This document shows positions 29,269 to 39,170 of a DNA stretch of 64,000 bases, piece after piece. Position 1 is the first letter of the stretch. Every line of letters starts with the position of its first letter. The stretch is taken from the NCBI GenBank assembly GCA_964035575.1, contig OZ037893.1, positions 930,001 through 994,000 on the forward strand. Direction: 5' to 3'. A program made the translations under genes and the position numbers. This DNA comes from Rhynchopus sp. YZ270_cl-10 (Eukaryota > Euglenozoa > Diplonemea > Diplonemida > Diplonemidae). Below the pieces are notes generated by a model. That model made no database searches. It saw only the letters and a list, made by a program, of their open reading frames with translations, and was not told where the DNA came from.

Positions 29269-30045
29269 ATGCTGTCGCGCCTGTCGCTCGTTGCAAGCAT
29301 GGGGTTCGTGGCCTCGGCACAGATCCCGCCGCACACAGCAGGCTGTGCGGCGACGACGTGTCCGATGTACTACTCGTGTGTCGAGGACAGTAAGGGTGTG
29401 GCGTCGTGTGTGCCGCCACCGCCGCCGGCTGGTCCTTGCGCAGATGTGCACTGTGCGCCGGGGACAGAGTGTGTTGCTATTGGGAGCCAGGCGTGGTGCA
29501 AGCCGCTGCCGGTGGGATGTGCTGCGACGCAGTGCGTCACTGGGACGACGTGCTATGAGATTGCCGGACATGCACTGTGCCTGCCGTCGTGGTGGTTCCC
29601 CTCACCGACGCCACCGTCGCCGCCAGTTGTTGGCTGCGACCAGTTGAAGTGCGTGAACTGCGAGAACGACCCCAAGACAGGGGAGGGTGTCTGCCTTCCG
29701 CCACCTATTGGATGTGGGAGTCTGGAATGTGCGCACTGCGTCGAAGATGCCAAGGGCAATGGGAAGTGCGTGCCTCCTCCTACGCCGCCCACGAACCCGT
29801 GCGACCTTCTGAAGTGCGTGCAGTGTGAGGTGCAGGCAGACGGAACAGCAAAGTGTGTGTCTCCGGATGTGTTCCCACCGACACCTATTGTTGGCTGTGA
29901 GGCGATGACCTGTCTTGTTGGGACAACATGCACAAACGACTCGACTGGCCAGGGTCACTGCTCCAACCCGTGCGACCTGCTGAAGTGCGTGCAGTGTGAG
30001 GTGCAGGCAGACGGTACTGCAAAGTGTGTGTCTCCGGACGCTTGA
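29269..30045 (+). CDS. secreted cysteine-rich protein, array copy 12
   Basis: 258 residues, eight modules, same product as copy 1. Confidence 0.85.
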   Translation: MLSRLSLVASMGFVASAQIPPHTAGCAATTCPMYYSCVEDSKGVASCVPPPPPAGPCADVHCAPGTECVAIGSQAWCKPLPVGCAATQCVTGTTCYEIAGHALCLPSWWFPSPTPPSPPVVGCDQLKCVNCENDPKTGEGVCLPPPIGCGSLECAHCVEDAKGNGKCVPPPTPPTNPCDLLKCVQCEVQADGTAKCVSPDVFPPTPIVGCEAMTCLVGTTCTNDSTGQGHCSNPCDLLKCVQCEVQADGTAKCVSPDA

Positions 30046-30535
30046 AGGCAGTGGTAGGGTATCTACCCGTTCCTGTGCCTGGTCTTTTTTGAATTTTGGC
30101 TGTGTGCGATCTGAGACAGAAGGCTTGTGCACAAACCTGGTATAATCGGGTCCATTTTATGTTCACTGAATAGTCCGAAGTGCTTTGCCCTCTCTGTCTC
30201 TGATGTGCTGTGTCTCTTTGTGAAGCTCTTCTTGTTCTTCTTTTGTGCTTTGCACTTTGTTGTTTTTTTATTCATTTTTGTTGTTTCCCTGAGCGCAAGT
30301 ACTCTGTGCTTGGGAAAATTATGACAAAACTCGCTCTGACCCGCGACGGGCATCTTGAGAAAAGGAAAACGGGGATTCTTTTTTTTGTTATTATTTTTGC
30401 ATGTTGTGATACTATTTTCCCTTGCGAGACTCGTTCTCTTCCCATACGCATGACCATACCTGGGGCACTGCACCACACCGTCAACCCCACCCCACCATAC
30501 AGATTCCCCTGATTTTTACCCGGTTTCCGTCAAAA

Positions 30536-31312
30536 ATGCTGTCGCGCCTGTCGCTCGTTGCAAGCATGGGGTTCGTGGCCTCGGCACAGATCCCGCCGCA
30601 CACAGCAGGCTGTGCGGCGACGACGTGTCCGATGTACTACTCGTGTGTCGAGGACAGTAAGGGTGTGGCGTCGTGTGTGCCGCCACCGCCGCCGGCTGGT
30701 CCTTGCGCAGATGTGCACTGTGCGCCGGGGACAGAGTGTGTTGCTATTGGGAGCCAGGCGTGGTGCAAGCCGCTGCCGGTGGGATGTGCTGCGACGCAGT
30801 GCGTCACTGGGACGACGTGCTATGAGATTGCCGGACATGCACTGTGCCTGCCGTCGTGGTGGTTCCCCTCACCGACGCCACCGTCGCCGCCAGTTGTTGG
30901 CTGCGACCAGTTGAAGTGCGTGAACTGCGAGAACGACCCCAAGACAGGGGAGGGTGTCTGCCTTCCGCCACCTATTGGATGTGGGAGTCTGGAATGTGCG
31001 CACTGCGTCGAAGATGCCAAGGGCAATGGGAAGTGCGTGCCTCCTCCTACGCCGCCCACGAACCCGTGCGACCTTCTGAAGTGCGTGCAGTGTGAGGTGC
31101 AGGCAGACGGAACAGCAAAGTGTGTGTCTCCGGATGTGTTCCCACCGACACCTATTGTTGGCTGTGAGGCGATGACCTGTCTTGTTGGGACAACATGCAC
31201 AAACGACTCGACTGGCCAGGGTCACTGCTCCAACCCGTGCGACCTGCTGAAGTGCGTGCAGTGTGAGGTGCAGGCAGACGGTACTGCAAAGTGTGTGTCT
31301 CCGGACGCTTGA
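30536..31312 (+). CDS. secreted cysteine-rich protein, array copy 13
   Basis: 258 residues, eight modules, same product as copy 1. Confidence 0.85.
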   Translation: MLSRLSLVASMGFVASAQIPPHTAGCAATTCPMYYSCVEDSKGVASCVPPPPPAGPCADVHCAPGTECVAIGSQAWCKPLPVGCAATQCVTGTTCYEIAGHALCLPSWWFPSPTPPSPPVVGCDQLKCVNCENDPKTGEGVCLPPPIGCGSLECAHCVEDAKGNGKCVPPPTPPTNPCDLLKCVQCEVQADGTAKCVSPDVFPPTPIVGCEAMTCLVGTTCTNDSTGQGHCSNPCDLLKCVQCEVQADGTAKCVSPDA

Positions 31313-31802
31313 AGGCAGTGGTAGGGTATCTACCCGTTCCTGTGCCTGGTCTTTTTTGAATTTTGGCTGTGTGCGATCTGAGACAGAAGGCTTGTGCACA
31401 AACCTGGTATAATCGGGTCCATTTTATGTTCACTGAATAGTCCGAAGTGCTTTGCCCTCTCTGTCTCTGATGTGCTGTGTCTCTTTGTGAAGCTCTTCTT
31501 GTTCTTCTTTTGTGCTTTGCACTTTGTTGTTTTTTTATTCATTTTTGTTGTTTCCCTGAGCGCAAGTACTCTGTGCTTGGGAAAATTATGACAAAACTCG
31601 CTCTGACCCGCGACGGGCATCTTGAGAAAAGGAAAACGGGGATTCTTTTTTTTGTTATTATTTTTGCATGTTGTGATACTATTTTCCCTTGCGAGACTCG
31701 TTCTCTTCCCATACGCATGACCATACCTGGGGCACTGCACCACACCGTCAACCCCACCCCACCATACAGATTCCCCTGATTTTTACCCGGTTTCCGTCAA
31801 AA

Positions 31803-32579
31803 ATGCTGTCGCGCCTGTCGCTCGTTGCAAGCATGGGGTTCGTGGCCTCGGCACAGATCCCGCCGCACACAGCAGGCTGTGCGGCGACGACGTGTCCGAT
31901 GTACTACTCGTGTGTCGAGGACAGTAAGGGTGTGGCGTCGTGTGTGCCGCCACCGCCGCCGGCTGGTCCTTGCGCAGATGTGCACTGTGCGCCGGGGACA
32001 GAGTGTGTTGCTATTGGGAGCCAGGCGTGGTGCAAGCCGCTGCCGGTGGGATGTGCTGCGACGCAGTGCGTCACTGGGACGACGTGCTATGAGATTGCCG
32101 GACATGCACTGTGCCTGCCGTCGTGGTGGTTCCCCTCACCGACGCCACCGTCGCCGCCAGTTGTTGGCTGCGACCAGTTGAAGTGCGTGAACTGCGAGAA
32201 CGACCCCAAGACAGGGGAGGGTGTCTGCCTTCCGCCACCTATTGGATGTGGGAGTCTGGAATGTGCGCACTGCGTCGAAGATGCCAAGGGCAATGGGAAG
32301 TGCGTGCCTCCTCCTACGCCGCCCACGAACCCGTGCGACCTTCTGAAGTGCGTGCAGTGTGAGGTGCAGGCAGACGGAACAGCAAAGTGTGTGTCTCCGG
32401 ATGTGTTCCCACCGACACCTATTGTTGGCTGTGAGGCGATGACCTGTCTTGTTGGGACAACATGCACAAACGACTCGACTGGCCAGGGTCACTGCTCCAA
32501 CCCGTGCGACCTGCTGAAGTGCGTGCAGTGTGAGGTGCAGGCAGACGGTACTGCAAAGTGTGTGTCTCCGGACGCTTGA
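31803..32579 (+). CDS. secreted cysteine-rich protein, array copy 14
   Basis: 258 residues, eight modules, same product as copy 1. Confidence 0.85.
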   Translation: MLSRLSLVASMGFVASAQIPPHTAGCAATTCPMYYSCVEDSKGVASCVPPPPPAGPCADVHCAPGTECVAIGSQAWCKPLPVGCAATQCVTGTTCYEIAGHALCLPSWWFPSPTPPSPPVVGCDQLKCVNCENDPKTGEGVCLPPPIGCGSLECAHCVEDAKGNGKCVPPPTPPTNPCDLLKCVQCEVQADGTAKCVSPDVFPPTPIVGCEAMTCLVGTTCTNDSTGQGHCSNPCDLLKCVQCEVQADGTAKCVSPDA

Positions 32580-33069
32580 AGGCAGTGGTAGGGTATCTAC
32601 CCGTTCCTGTGCCTGGTCTTTTTTGAATTTTGGCTGTGTGCGATCTGAGACAGAAGGCTTGTGCACAAACCTGGTATAATCGGGTCCATTTTATGTTCAC
32701 TGAATAGTCCGAAGTGCTTTGCCCTCTCTGTCTCTGATGTGCTGTGTCTCTTTGTGAAGCTCTTCTTGTTCTTCTTTTGTGCTTTGCACTTTGTTGTTTT
32801 TTTATTCATTTTTGTTGTTTCCCTGAGCGCAAGTACTCTGTGCTTGGGAAAATTATGACAAAACTCGCTCTGACCCGCGACGGGCATCTTGAGAAAAGGA
32901 AAACGGGGATTCTTTTTTTTGTTATTATTTTTGCATGTTGTGATACTATTTTCCCTTGCGAGACTCGTTCTCTTCCCATACGCATGACCATACCTGGGGC
33001 ACTGCACCACACCGTCAACCCCACCCCACCATACAGATTCCCCTGATTTTTACCCGGTTTCCGTCAAAA

Positions 33070-33846
33070 ATGCTGTCGCGCCTGTCGCTCGTTGCAAGCA
33101 TGGGGTTCGTGGCCTCGGCACAGATCCCGCCGCACACAGCAGGCTGTGCGGCGACGACGTGTCCGATGTACTACTCGTGTGTCGAGGACAGTAAGGGTGT
33201 GGCGTCGTGTGTGCCGCCACCGCCGCCGGCTGGTCCTTGCGCAGATGTGCACTGTGCGCCGGGGACAGAGTGTGTTGCTATTGGGAGCCAGGCGTGGTGC
33301 AAGCCGCTGCCGGTGGGATGTGCTGCGACGCAGTGCGTCACTGGGACGACGTGCTATGAGATTGCCGGACATGCACTGTGCCTGCCGTCGTGGTGGTTCC
33401 CCTCACCGACGCCACCGTCGCCGCCAGTTGTTGGCTGCGACCAGTTGAAGTGCGTGAACTGCGAGAACGACCCCAAGACAGGGGAGGGTGTCTGCCTTCC
33501 GCCACCTATTGGATGTGGGAGTCTGGAATGTGCGCACTGCGTCGAAGATGCCAAGGGCAATGGGAAGTGCGTGCCTCCTCCTACGCCGCCCACGAACCCG
33601 TGCGACCTTCTGAAGTGCGTGCAGTGTGAGGTGCAGGCAGACGGAACAGCAAAGTGTGTGTCTCCGGATGTGTTCCCACCGACACCTATTGTTGGCTGTG
33701 AGGCGATGACCTGTCTTGTTGGGACAACATGCACAAACGACTCGACTGGCCAGGGTCACTGCTCCAACCCGTGCGACCTGCTGAAGTGCGTGCAGTGTGA
33801 GGTGCAGGCAGACGGTACTGCAAAGTGTGTGTCTCCGGACGCTTGA
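33070..33846 (+). CDS. secreted cysteine-rich protein, array copy 15
   Basis: 258 residues, eight modules, same product as copy 1. Confidence 0.85.
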   Translation: MLSRLSLVASMGFVASAQIPPHTAGCAATTCPMYYSCVEDSKGVASCVPPPPPAGPCADVHCAPGTECVAIGSQAWCKPLPVGCAATQCVTGTTCYEIAGHALCLPSWWFPSPTPPSPPVVGCDQLKCVNCENDPKTGEGVCLPPPIGCGSLECAHCVEDAKGNGKCVPPPTPPTNPCDLLKCVQCEVQADGTAKCVSPDVFPPTPIVGCEAMTCLVGTTCTNDSTGQGHCSNPCDLLKCVQCEVQADGTAKCVSPDA

Positions 33847-34336
33847 AGGCAGTGGTAGGGTATCTACCCGTTCCTGTGCCTGGTCTTTTTTGAATTTTGG
33901 CTGTGTGCGATCTGAGACAGAAGGCTTGTGCACAAACCTGGTATAATCGGGTCCATTTTATGTTCACTGAATAGTCCGAAGTGCTTTGCCCTCTCTGTCT
34001 CTGATGTGCTGTGTCTCTTTGTGAAGCTCTTCTTGTTCTTCTTTTGTGCTTTGCACTTTGTTGTTTTTTTATTCATTTTTGTTGTTTCCCTGAGCGCAAG
34101 TACTCTGTGCTTGGGAAAATTATGACAAAACTCGCTCTGACCCGCGACGGGCATCTTGAGAAAAGGAAAACGGGGATTCTTTTTTTTGTTATTATTTTTG
34201 CATGTTGTGATACTATTTTCCCTTGCGAGACTCGTTCTCTTCCCATACGCATGACCATACCTGGGGCACTGCACCACACCGTCAACCCCACCCCACCATA
34301 CAGATTCCCCTGATTTTTACCCGGTTTCCGTCAAAA

Positions 34337-35113
34337 ATGCTGTCGCGCCTGTCGCTCGTTGCAAGCATGGGGTTCGTGGCCTCGGCACAGATCCCGCCGC
34401 ACACAGCAGGCTGTGCGGCGACGACGTGTCCGATGTACTACTCGTGTGTCGAGGACAGTAAGGGTGTGGCGTCGTGTGTGCCGCCACCGCCGCCGGCTGG
34501 TCCTTGCGCAGATGTGCACTGTGCGCCGGGGACAGAGTGTGTTGCTATTGGGAGCCAGGCGTGGTGCAAGCCGCTGCCGGTGGGATGTGCTGCGACGCAG
34601 TGCGTCACTGGGACGACGTGCTATGAGATTGCCGGACATGCACTGTGCCTGCCGTCGTGGTGGTTCCCCTCACCGACGCCACCGTCGCCGCCAGTTGTTG
34701 GCTGCGACCAGTTGAAGTGCGTGAACTGCGAGAACGACCCCAAGACAGGGGAGGGTGTCTGCCTTCCGCCACCTATTGGATGTGGGAGTCTGGAATGTGC
34801 GCACTGCGTCGAAGATGCCAAGGGCAATGGGAAGTGCGTGCCTCCTCCTACGCCGCCCACGAACCCGTGCGACCTTCTGAAGTGCGTGCAGTGTGAGGTG
34901 CAGGCAGACGGAACAGCAAAGTGTGTGTCTCCGGATGTGTTCCCACCGACACCTATTGTTGGCTGTGAGGCGATGACCTGTCTTGTTGGGACAACATGCA
35001 CAAACGACTCGACTGGCCAGGGTCACTGCTCCAACCCGTGCGACCTGCTGAAGTGCGTGCAGTGTGAGGTGCAGGCAGACGGTACTGCAAAGTGTGTGTC
35101 TCCGGACGCTTGA
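34337..35113 (+). CDS. secreted cysteine-rich protein, array copy 16
   Basis: 258 residues, eight modules, same product as copy 1. Confidence 0.85.
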   Translation: MLSRLSLVASMGFVASAQIPPHTAGCAATTCPMYYSCVEDSKGVASCVPPPPPAGPCADVHCAPGTECVAIGSQAWCKPLPVGCAATQCVTGTTCYEIAGHALCLPSWWFPSPTPPSPPVVGCDQLKCVNCENDPKTGEGVCLPPPIGCGSLECAHCVEDAKGNGKCVPPPTPPTNPCDLLKCVQCEVQADGTAKCVSPDVFPPTPIVGCEAMTCLVGTTCTNDSTGQGHCSNPCDLLKCVQCEVQADGTAKCVSPDA

Positions 35114-35603
35114 AGGCAGTGGTAGGGTATCTACCCGTTCCTGTGCCTGGTCTTTTTTGAATTTTGGCTGTGTGCGATCTGAGACAGAAGGCTTGTGCAC
35201 AAACCTGGTATAATCGGGTCCATTTTATGTTCACTGAATAGTCCGAAGTGCTTTGCCCTCTCTGTCTCTGATGTGCTGTGTCTCTTTGTGAAGCTCTTCT
35301 TGTTCTTCTTTTGTGCTTTGCACTTTGTTGTTTTTTTATTCATTTTTGTTGTTTCCCTGAGCGCAAGTACTCTGTGCTTGGGAAAATTATGACAAAACTC
35401 GCTCTGACCCGCGACGGGCATCTTGAGAAAAGGAAAACGGGGATTCTTTTTTTTGTTATTATTTTTGCATGTTGTGATACTATTTTCCCTTGCGAGACTC
35501 GTTCTCTTCCCATACGCATGACCATACCTGGGGCACTGCACCACACCGTCAACCCCACCCCACCATACAGATTCCCCTGATTTTTACCCGGTTTCCGTCA
35601 AAA

Positions 35604-36380
35604 ATGCTGTCGCGCCTGTCGCTCGTTGCAAGCATGGGGTTCGTGGCCTCGGCACAGATCCCGCCGCACACAGCAGGCTGTGCGGCGACGACGTGTCCGA
35701 TGTACTACTCGTGTGTCGAGGACAGTAAGGGTGTGGCGTCGTGTGTGCCGCCACCGCCGCCGGCTGGTCCTTGCGCAGATGTGCACTGTGCGCCGGGGAC
35801 AGAGTGTGTTGCTATTGGGAGCCAGGCGTGGTGCAAGCCGCTGCCGGTGGGATGTGCTGCGACGCAGTGCGTCACTGGGACGACGTGCTATGAGATTGCC
35901 GGACATGCACTGTGCCTGCCGTCGTGGTGGTTCCCCTCACCGACGCCACCGTCGCCGCCAGTTGTTGGCTGCGACCAGTTGAAGTGCGTGAACTGCGAGA
36001 ACGACCCCAAGACAGGGGAGGGTGTCTGCCTTCCGCCACCTATTGGATGTGGGAGTCTGGAATGTGCGCACTGCGTCGAAGATGCCAAGGGCAATGGGAA
36101 GTGCGTGCCTCCTCCTACGCCGCCCACGAACCCGTGCGACCTTCTGAAGTGCGTGCAGTGTGAGGTGCAGGCAGACGGAACAGCAAAGTGTGTGTCTCCG
36201 GATGTGTTCCCACCGACACCTATTGTTGGCTGTGAGGCGATGACCTGTCTTGTTGGGACAACATGCACAAACGACTCGACTGGCCAGGGTCACTGCTCCA
36301 ACCCGTGCGACCTGCTGAAGTGCGTGCAGTGTGAGGTGCAGGCAGACGGTACTGCAAAGTGTGTGTCTCCGGACGCTTGA
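35604..36380 (+). CDS. secreted cysteine-rich protein, array copy 17
   Basis: 258 residues, eight modules, same product as copy 1. Confidence 0.85.
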   Translation: MLSRLSLVASMGFVASAQIPPHTAGCAATTCPMYYSCVEDSKGVASCVPPPPPAGPCADVHCAPGTECVAIGSQAWCKPLPVGCAATQCVTGTTCYEIAGHALCLPSWWFPSPTPPSPPVVGCDQLKCVNCENDPKTGEGVCLPPPIGCGSLECAHCVEDAKGNGKCVPPPTPPTNPCDLLKCVQCEVQADGTAKCVSPDVFPPTPIVGCEAMTCLVGTTCTNDSTGQGHCSNPCDLLKCVQCEVQADGTAKCVSPDA

Positions 36381-36870
36381 AGGCAGTGGTAGGGTATCTA
36401 CCCGTTCCTGTGCCTGGTCTTTTTTGAATTTTGGCTGTGTGCGATCTGAGACAGAAGGCTTGTGCACAAACCTGGTATAATCGGGTCCATTTTATGTTCA
36501 CTGAATAGTCCGAAGTGCTTTGCCCTCTCTGTCTCTGATGTGCTGTGTCTCTTTGTGAAGCTCTTCTTGTTCTTCTTTTGTGCTTTGCACTTTGTTGTTT
36601 TTTTATTCATTTTTGTTGTTTCCCTGAGCGCAAGTACTCTGTGCTTGGGAAAATTATGACAAAACTCGCTCTGACCCGCGACGGGCATCTTGAGAAAAGG
36701 AAAACGGGGATTCTTTTTTTTGTTATTATTTTTGCATGTTGTGATACTATTTTCCCTTGCGAGACTCGTTCTCTTCCCATACGCATGACCATACCTGGGG
36801 CACTGCACCACACCGTCAACCCCACCCCACCATACAGATTCCCCTGATTTTTACCCGGTTTCCGTCAAAA

Positions 36871-37647
36871 ATGCTGTCGCGCCTGTCGCTCGTTGCAAGC
36901 ATGGGGTTCGTGGCCTCGGCACAGATCCCGCCGCACACAGCAGGCTGTGCGGCGACGACGTGTCCGATGTACTACTCGTGTGTCGAGGACAGTAAGGGTG
37001 TGGCGTCGTGTGTGCCGCCACCGCCGCCGGCTGGTCCTTGCGCAGATGTGCACTGTGCGCCGGGGACAGAGTGTGTTGCTATTGGGAGCCAGGCGTGGTG
37101 CAAGCCGCTGCCGGTGGGATGTGCTGCGACGCAGTGCGTCACTGGGACGACGTGCTATGAGATTGCCGGACATGCACTGTGCCTGCCGTCGTGGTGGTTC
37201 CCCTCACCGACGCCACCGTCGCCGCCAGTTGTTGGCTGCGACCAGTTGAAGTGCGTGAACTGCGAGAACGACCCCAAGACAGGGGAGGGTGTCTGCCTTC
37301 CGCCACCTATTGGATGTGGGAGTCTGGAATGTGCGCACTGCGTCGAAGATGCCAAGGGCAATGGGAAGTGCGTGCCTCCTCCTACGCCGCCCACGAACCC
37401 GTGCGACCTTCTGAAGTGCGTGCAGTGTGAGGTGCAGGCAGACGGAACAGCAAAGTGTGTGTCTCCGGATGTGTTCCCACCGACACCTATTGTTGGCTGT
37501 GAGGCGATGACCTGTCTTGTTGGGACAACATGCACAAACGACTCGACTGGCCAGGGTCACTGCTCCAACCCGTGCGACCTGCTGAAGTGCGTGCAGTGTG
37601 AGGTGCAGGCAGACGGTACTGCAAAGTGTGTGTCTCCGGACGCTTGA
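36871..37647 (+). CDS. secreted cysteine-rich protein, array copy 18 (last)
   Basis: The 258-residue form. Its 3' flank follows the unit consensus for about 350 bp and then joins the 5' flank of the MAPEG gene near 37996, marking the end of the array. Confidence 0.85.
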   Translation: MLSRLSLVASMGFVASAQIPPHTAGCAATTCPMYYSCVEDSKGVASCVPPPPPAGPCADVHCAPGTECVAIGSQAWCKPLPVGCAATQCVTGTTCYEIAGHALCLPSWWFPSPTPPSPPVVGCDQLKCVNCENDPKTGEGVCLPPPIGCGSLECAHCVEDAKGNGKCVPPPTPPTNPCDLLKCVQCEVQADGTAKCVSPDVFPPTPIVGCEAMTCLVGTTCTNDSTGQGHCSNPCDLLKCVQCEVQADGTAKCVSPDA

Positions 37648-38050
37648 AGGCAGTGGTAGGGTATCTACCCGTTCCTGTGCCTGGTCTTTTTTGAATTTTG
37701 GCTGTGTGCGATCTGAGACAGAAGGCTTGTGCACAAACCTGGTATAATCGGGTCCATTTTATGTTCACTGAATAGTCCGAAGTGCTTTGCCCTCTCTGTC
37801 TCTGATGTGCTGTGTCTCTTTGTGAAGCTCTTCTTGTTCTTCTTTTGTGCTTTGCACTTTGTTGTTTTTTTATTCATTTTTGTTGTTTCCCTGAGCGCAA
37901 GTACTCTGTGCTTGGGAAAATTATGACAAAACTCGCTCTGACCCGCGACGGGCATCTTGAGAAAAGGAAAACGGGGATTCTTTTTTTGTTATTATTTGCT
38001 TTGTTTTGAGCTCTTGTATACAACATCCTCCCTTAACGCAACACAACACC

Positions 38051-38053
38051 CAG
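38051..38053 (+). promoter_or_regulatory. candidate 3' splice acceptor of the MAPEG gene
   Basis: CAG within CACCCAG, 47 nt before the ATG, preceded by a T-rich tract (37981-38010) and a C/A-rich stretch. Sequence context only. Confidence 0.3.
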
Positions 38054-38100
38054 TATTAGACACAATACACAAGAAAACGCAAACCGCCACACTCCACAAC

Positions 38101-38553
38101 ATGTCGAACACGTACTTGAACACAGTTGCAGGAGTGACCGGTTTTCTCGGACTGAAGCTTGCCGTGACACACCTTCTCACGATCCGCACCCGCCTCCTGA
38201 CGACGTCGTTCAAGACGGCTGAGGACAGCACTGACATCCCTGCCCCTCTGGTGGCGTTGTTCAAGGTGCTGCTTGGTGCCTACGGACCCCCACAGGACAT
38301 GGCAAGGCTGCAGGGATGTGTGTCGAACTCGCTTGAGAACGAGCCGCAGCTGCTTGCCATGGCACTGCTGCTTGGCCTCTCCGGGAAGGCGAACGACACA
38401 GACGTGCTTCTGCTGAAGGTCTTCGCAGCCATGCGTTTCATCCACTTTGTCACGTACCTGCTTGCGGTCCAGCCGTTCCGCGCACTGTCCTTCGTGTCGG
38501 GGCTGACTGTGAACCTGTTCTTCGGTGCAAGGCTGACTGCACTCCTGCTCTGA
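38101..38553 (+). CDS. MAPEG-family membrane protein (microsomal glutathione S-transferase 1-like)
   Basis: 150 residues with about four hydrophobic helices, the usual size for MAPEG proteins. Family marks are the SLENEPQLLAMALL segment (Glu79, matching the 'N-D-L-E-N' motif of MGST1), then MRFIHFVTYL (Arg112, His115, Tyr119) and QPFRALSF (residues 124-131), which match 'R..H...YL.....P.RALSF'. MGST1-type enzymes sit in ER or mitochondrial membranes and conjugate glutathione to hydrophobic electrophiles or reduce lipid peroxides. In trypanothione-using protists the thiol partner could differ; that point is inference. The frame stays open upstream to 37957, but those residues translate the T-rich spacer. 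ATG 38101 gives the family-typical N-terminus. Confidence 0.8.
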   Translation: MSNTYLNTVAGVTGFLGLKLAVTHLLTIRTRLLTTSFKTAEDSTDIPAPLVALFKVLLGAYGPPQDMARLQGCVSNSLENEPQLLAMALLLGLSGKANDTDVLLLKVFAAMRFIHFVTYLLAVQPFRALSFVSGLTVNLFFGARLTALLL

Positions 38554-39170
38554 TCTGCTCAAGACGTCGTTCTTTTTCCTTTGCGAGGAAGTGTTGTAAG
38601 AAACCGGATCAATAGTGCTGCCAAGCTGATGTGAAGTCTTCTCTTTCCTTGTCCTTGGTGTGGAGTTGGCAGAGATCAGTTTGGCTCTGCTTCAGGTTTT
38701 CATTTTTTAGCACTATGCGCCTTAGAACGTTTCTACTATTTTTTCTCTTTTCTATCTCGTTATTTTGGACCTTGTTGTATTTGCTCTCTAACTTGGCAAC
38801 GCAACTACTCTCCATGGTCCGTGGGTTGGGGTTGAGACTTCAGAGGACGGGCAAGAGCGGGCTCTCAGGGTTATCTCGAGCTATAGTTCCTGCATTTGCT
38901 AATGTTCTTCAGTCTTAGTGTTTTATTGTTTGGAAGGGAAGAGTGAAGACAACAGTAAAGAACCATCCATTCTGCAAACATTTGTCATTGCCACCCCATG
39001 CCACCTCTCCTCATCCCACACAACACAGGAGAAACTATTTCTGTTTTTTTACACAAAGTTCTACACTTACACAAAAACAAGTAAACGAGAGAGAGGCCGT
39101 GAGAGCGTGTGGCCCGTGAACGGGAAGGGGAAACCTGAGACCGCAAGAGGGCTAGAGTTCTCGAAAGAGA
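38554..39170. other. intergenic spacer, MAPEG 3' flank and giant-gene 5' flank
   Basis: A frame at 38631-38918 (95 residues) is hydrophobic because the DNA is T-rich and has no family resemblance. A CAG at 39026-39028 after a C/T-rich stretch is a candidate acceptor, 142 nt upstream of the next ATG. No gene supported. Confidence 0.5.

Larger units (their letters stand above)
15090..37996 (+). repeat. tandem gene array, 18 units, period 1267 bp
   Basis: Each unit holds one gene plus its full 5' and 3' flanks. Homology to the unit starts at 15090, about 37 bp before the CAG acceptor-like site of copy 1, and ends near 37996, where the sequence after GTTATTATTT diverges. Start codons are spaced exactly 1267 bp, except copies 2 to 3 (1438 bp, because copy 2 has an extra 171 bp). 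By eye the units appear identical, including non-coding flanks and T-run lengths, up to a one-T difference near the last unit's end. Confidence 0.95.

Noticed and set aside
15155-37955. Repeated minus-strand and alternate-frame open frames in every array unit
   Set aside because: They recur identically in each unit only because the units are identical. They are Arg/His-rich shadows of the cysteine-rich gene or translations of the T-rich spacer.
38631-38918. 95-codon frame between the MAPEG gene and the giant gene
   Set aside because: It has a hydrophobic run but lies in a T-rich 3' flank, with no similarity recognised and no acceptor-like site close to its ATG.
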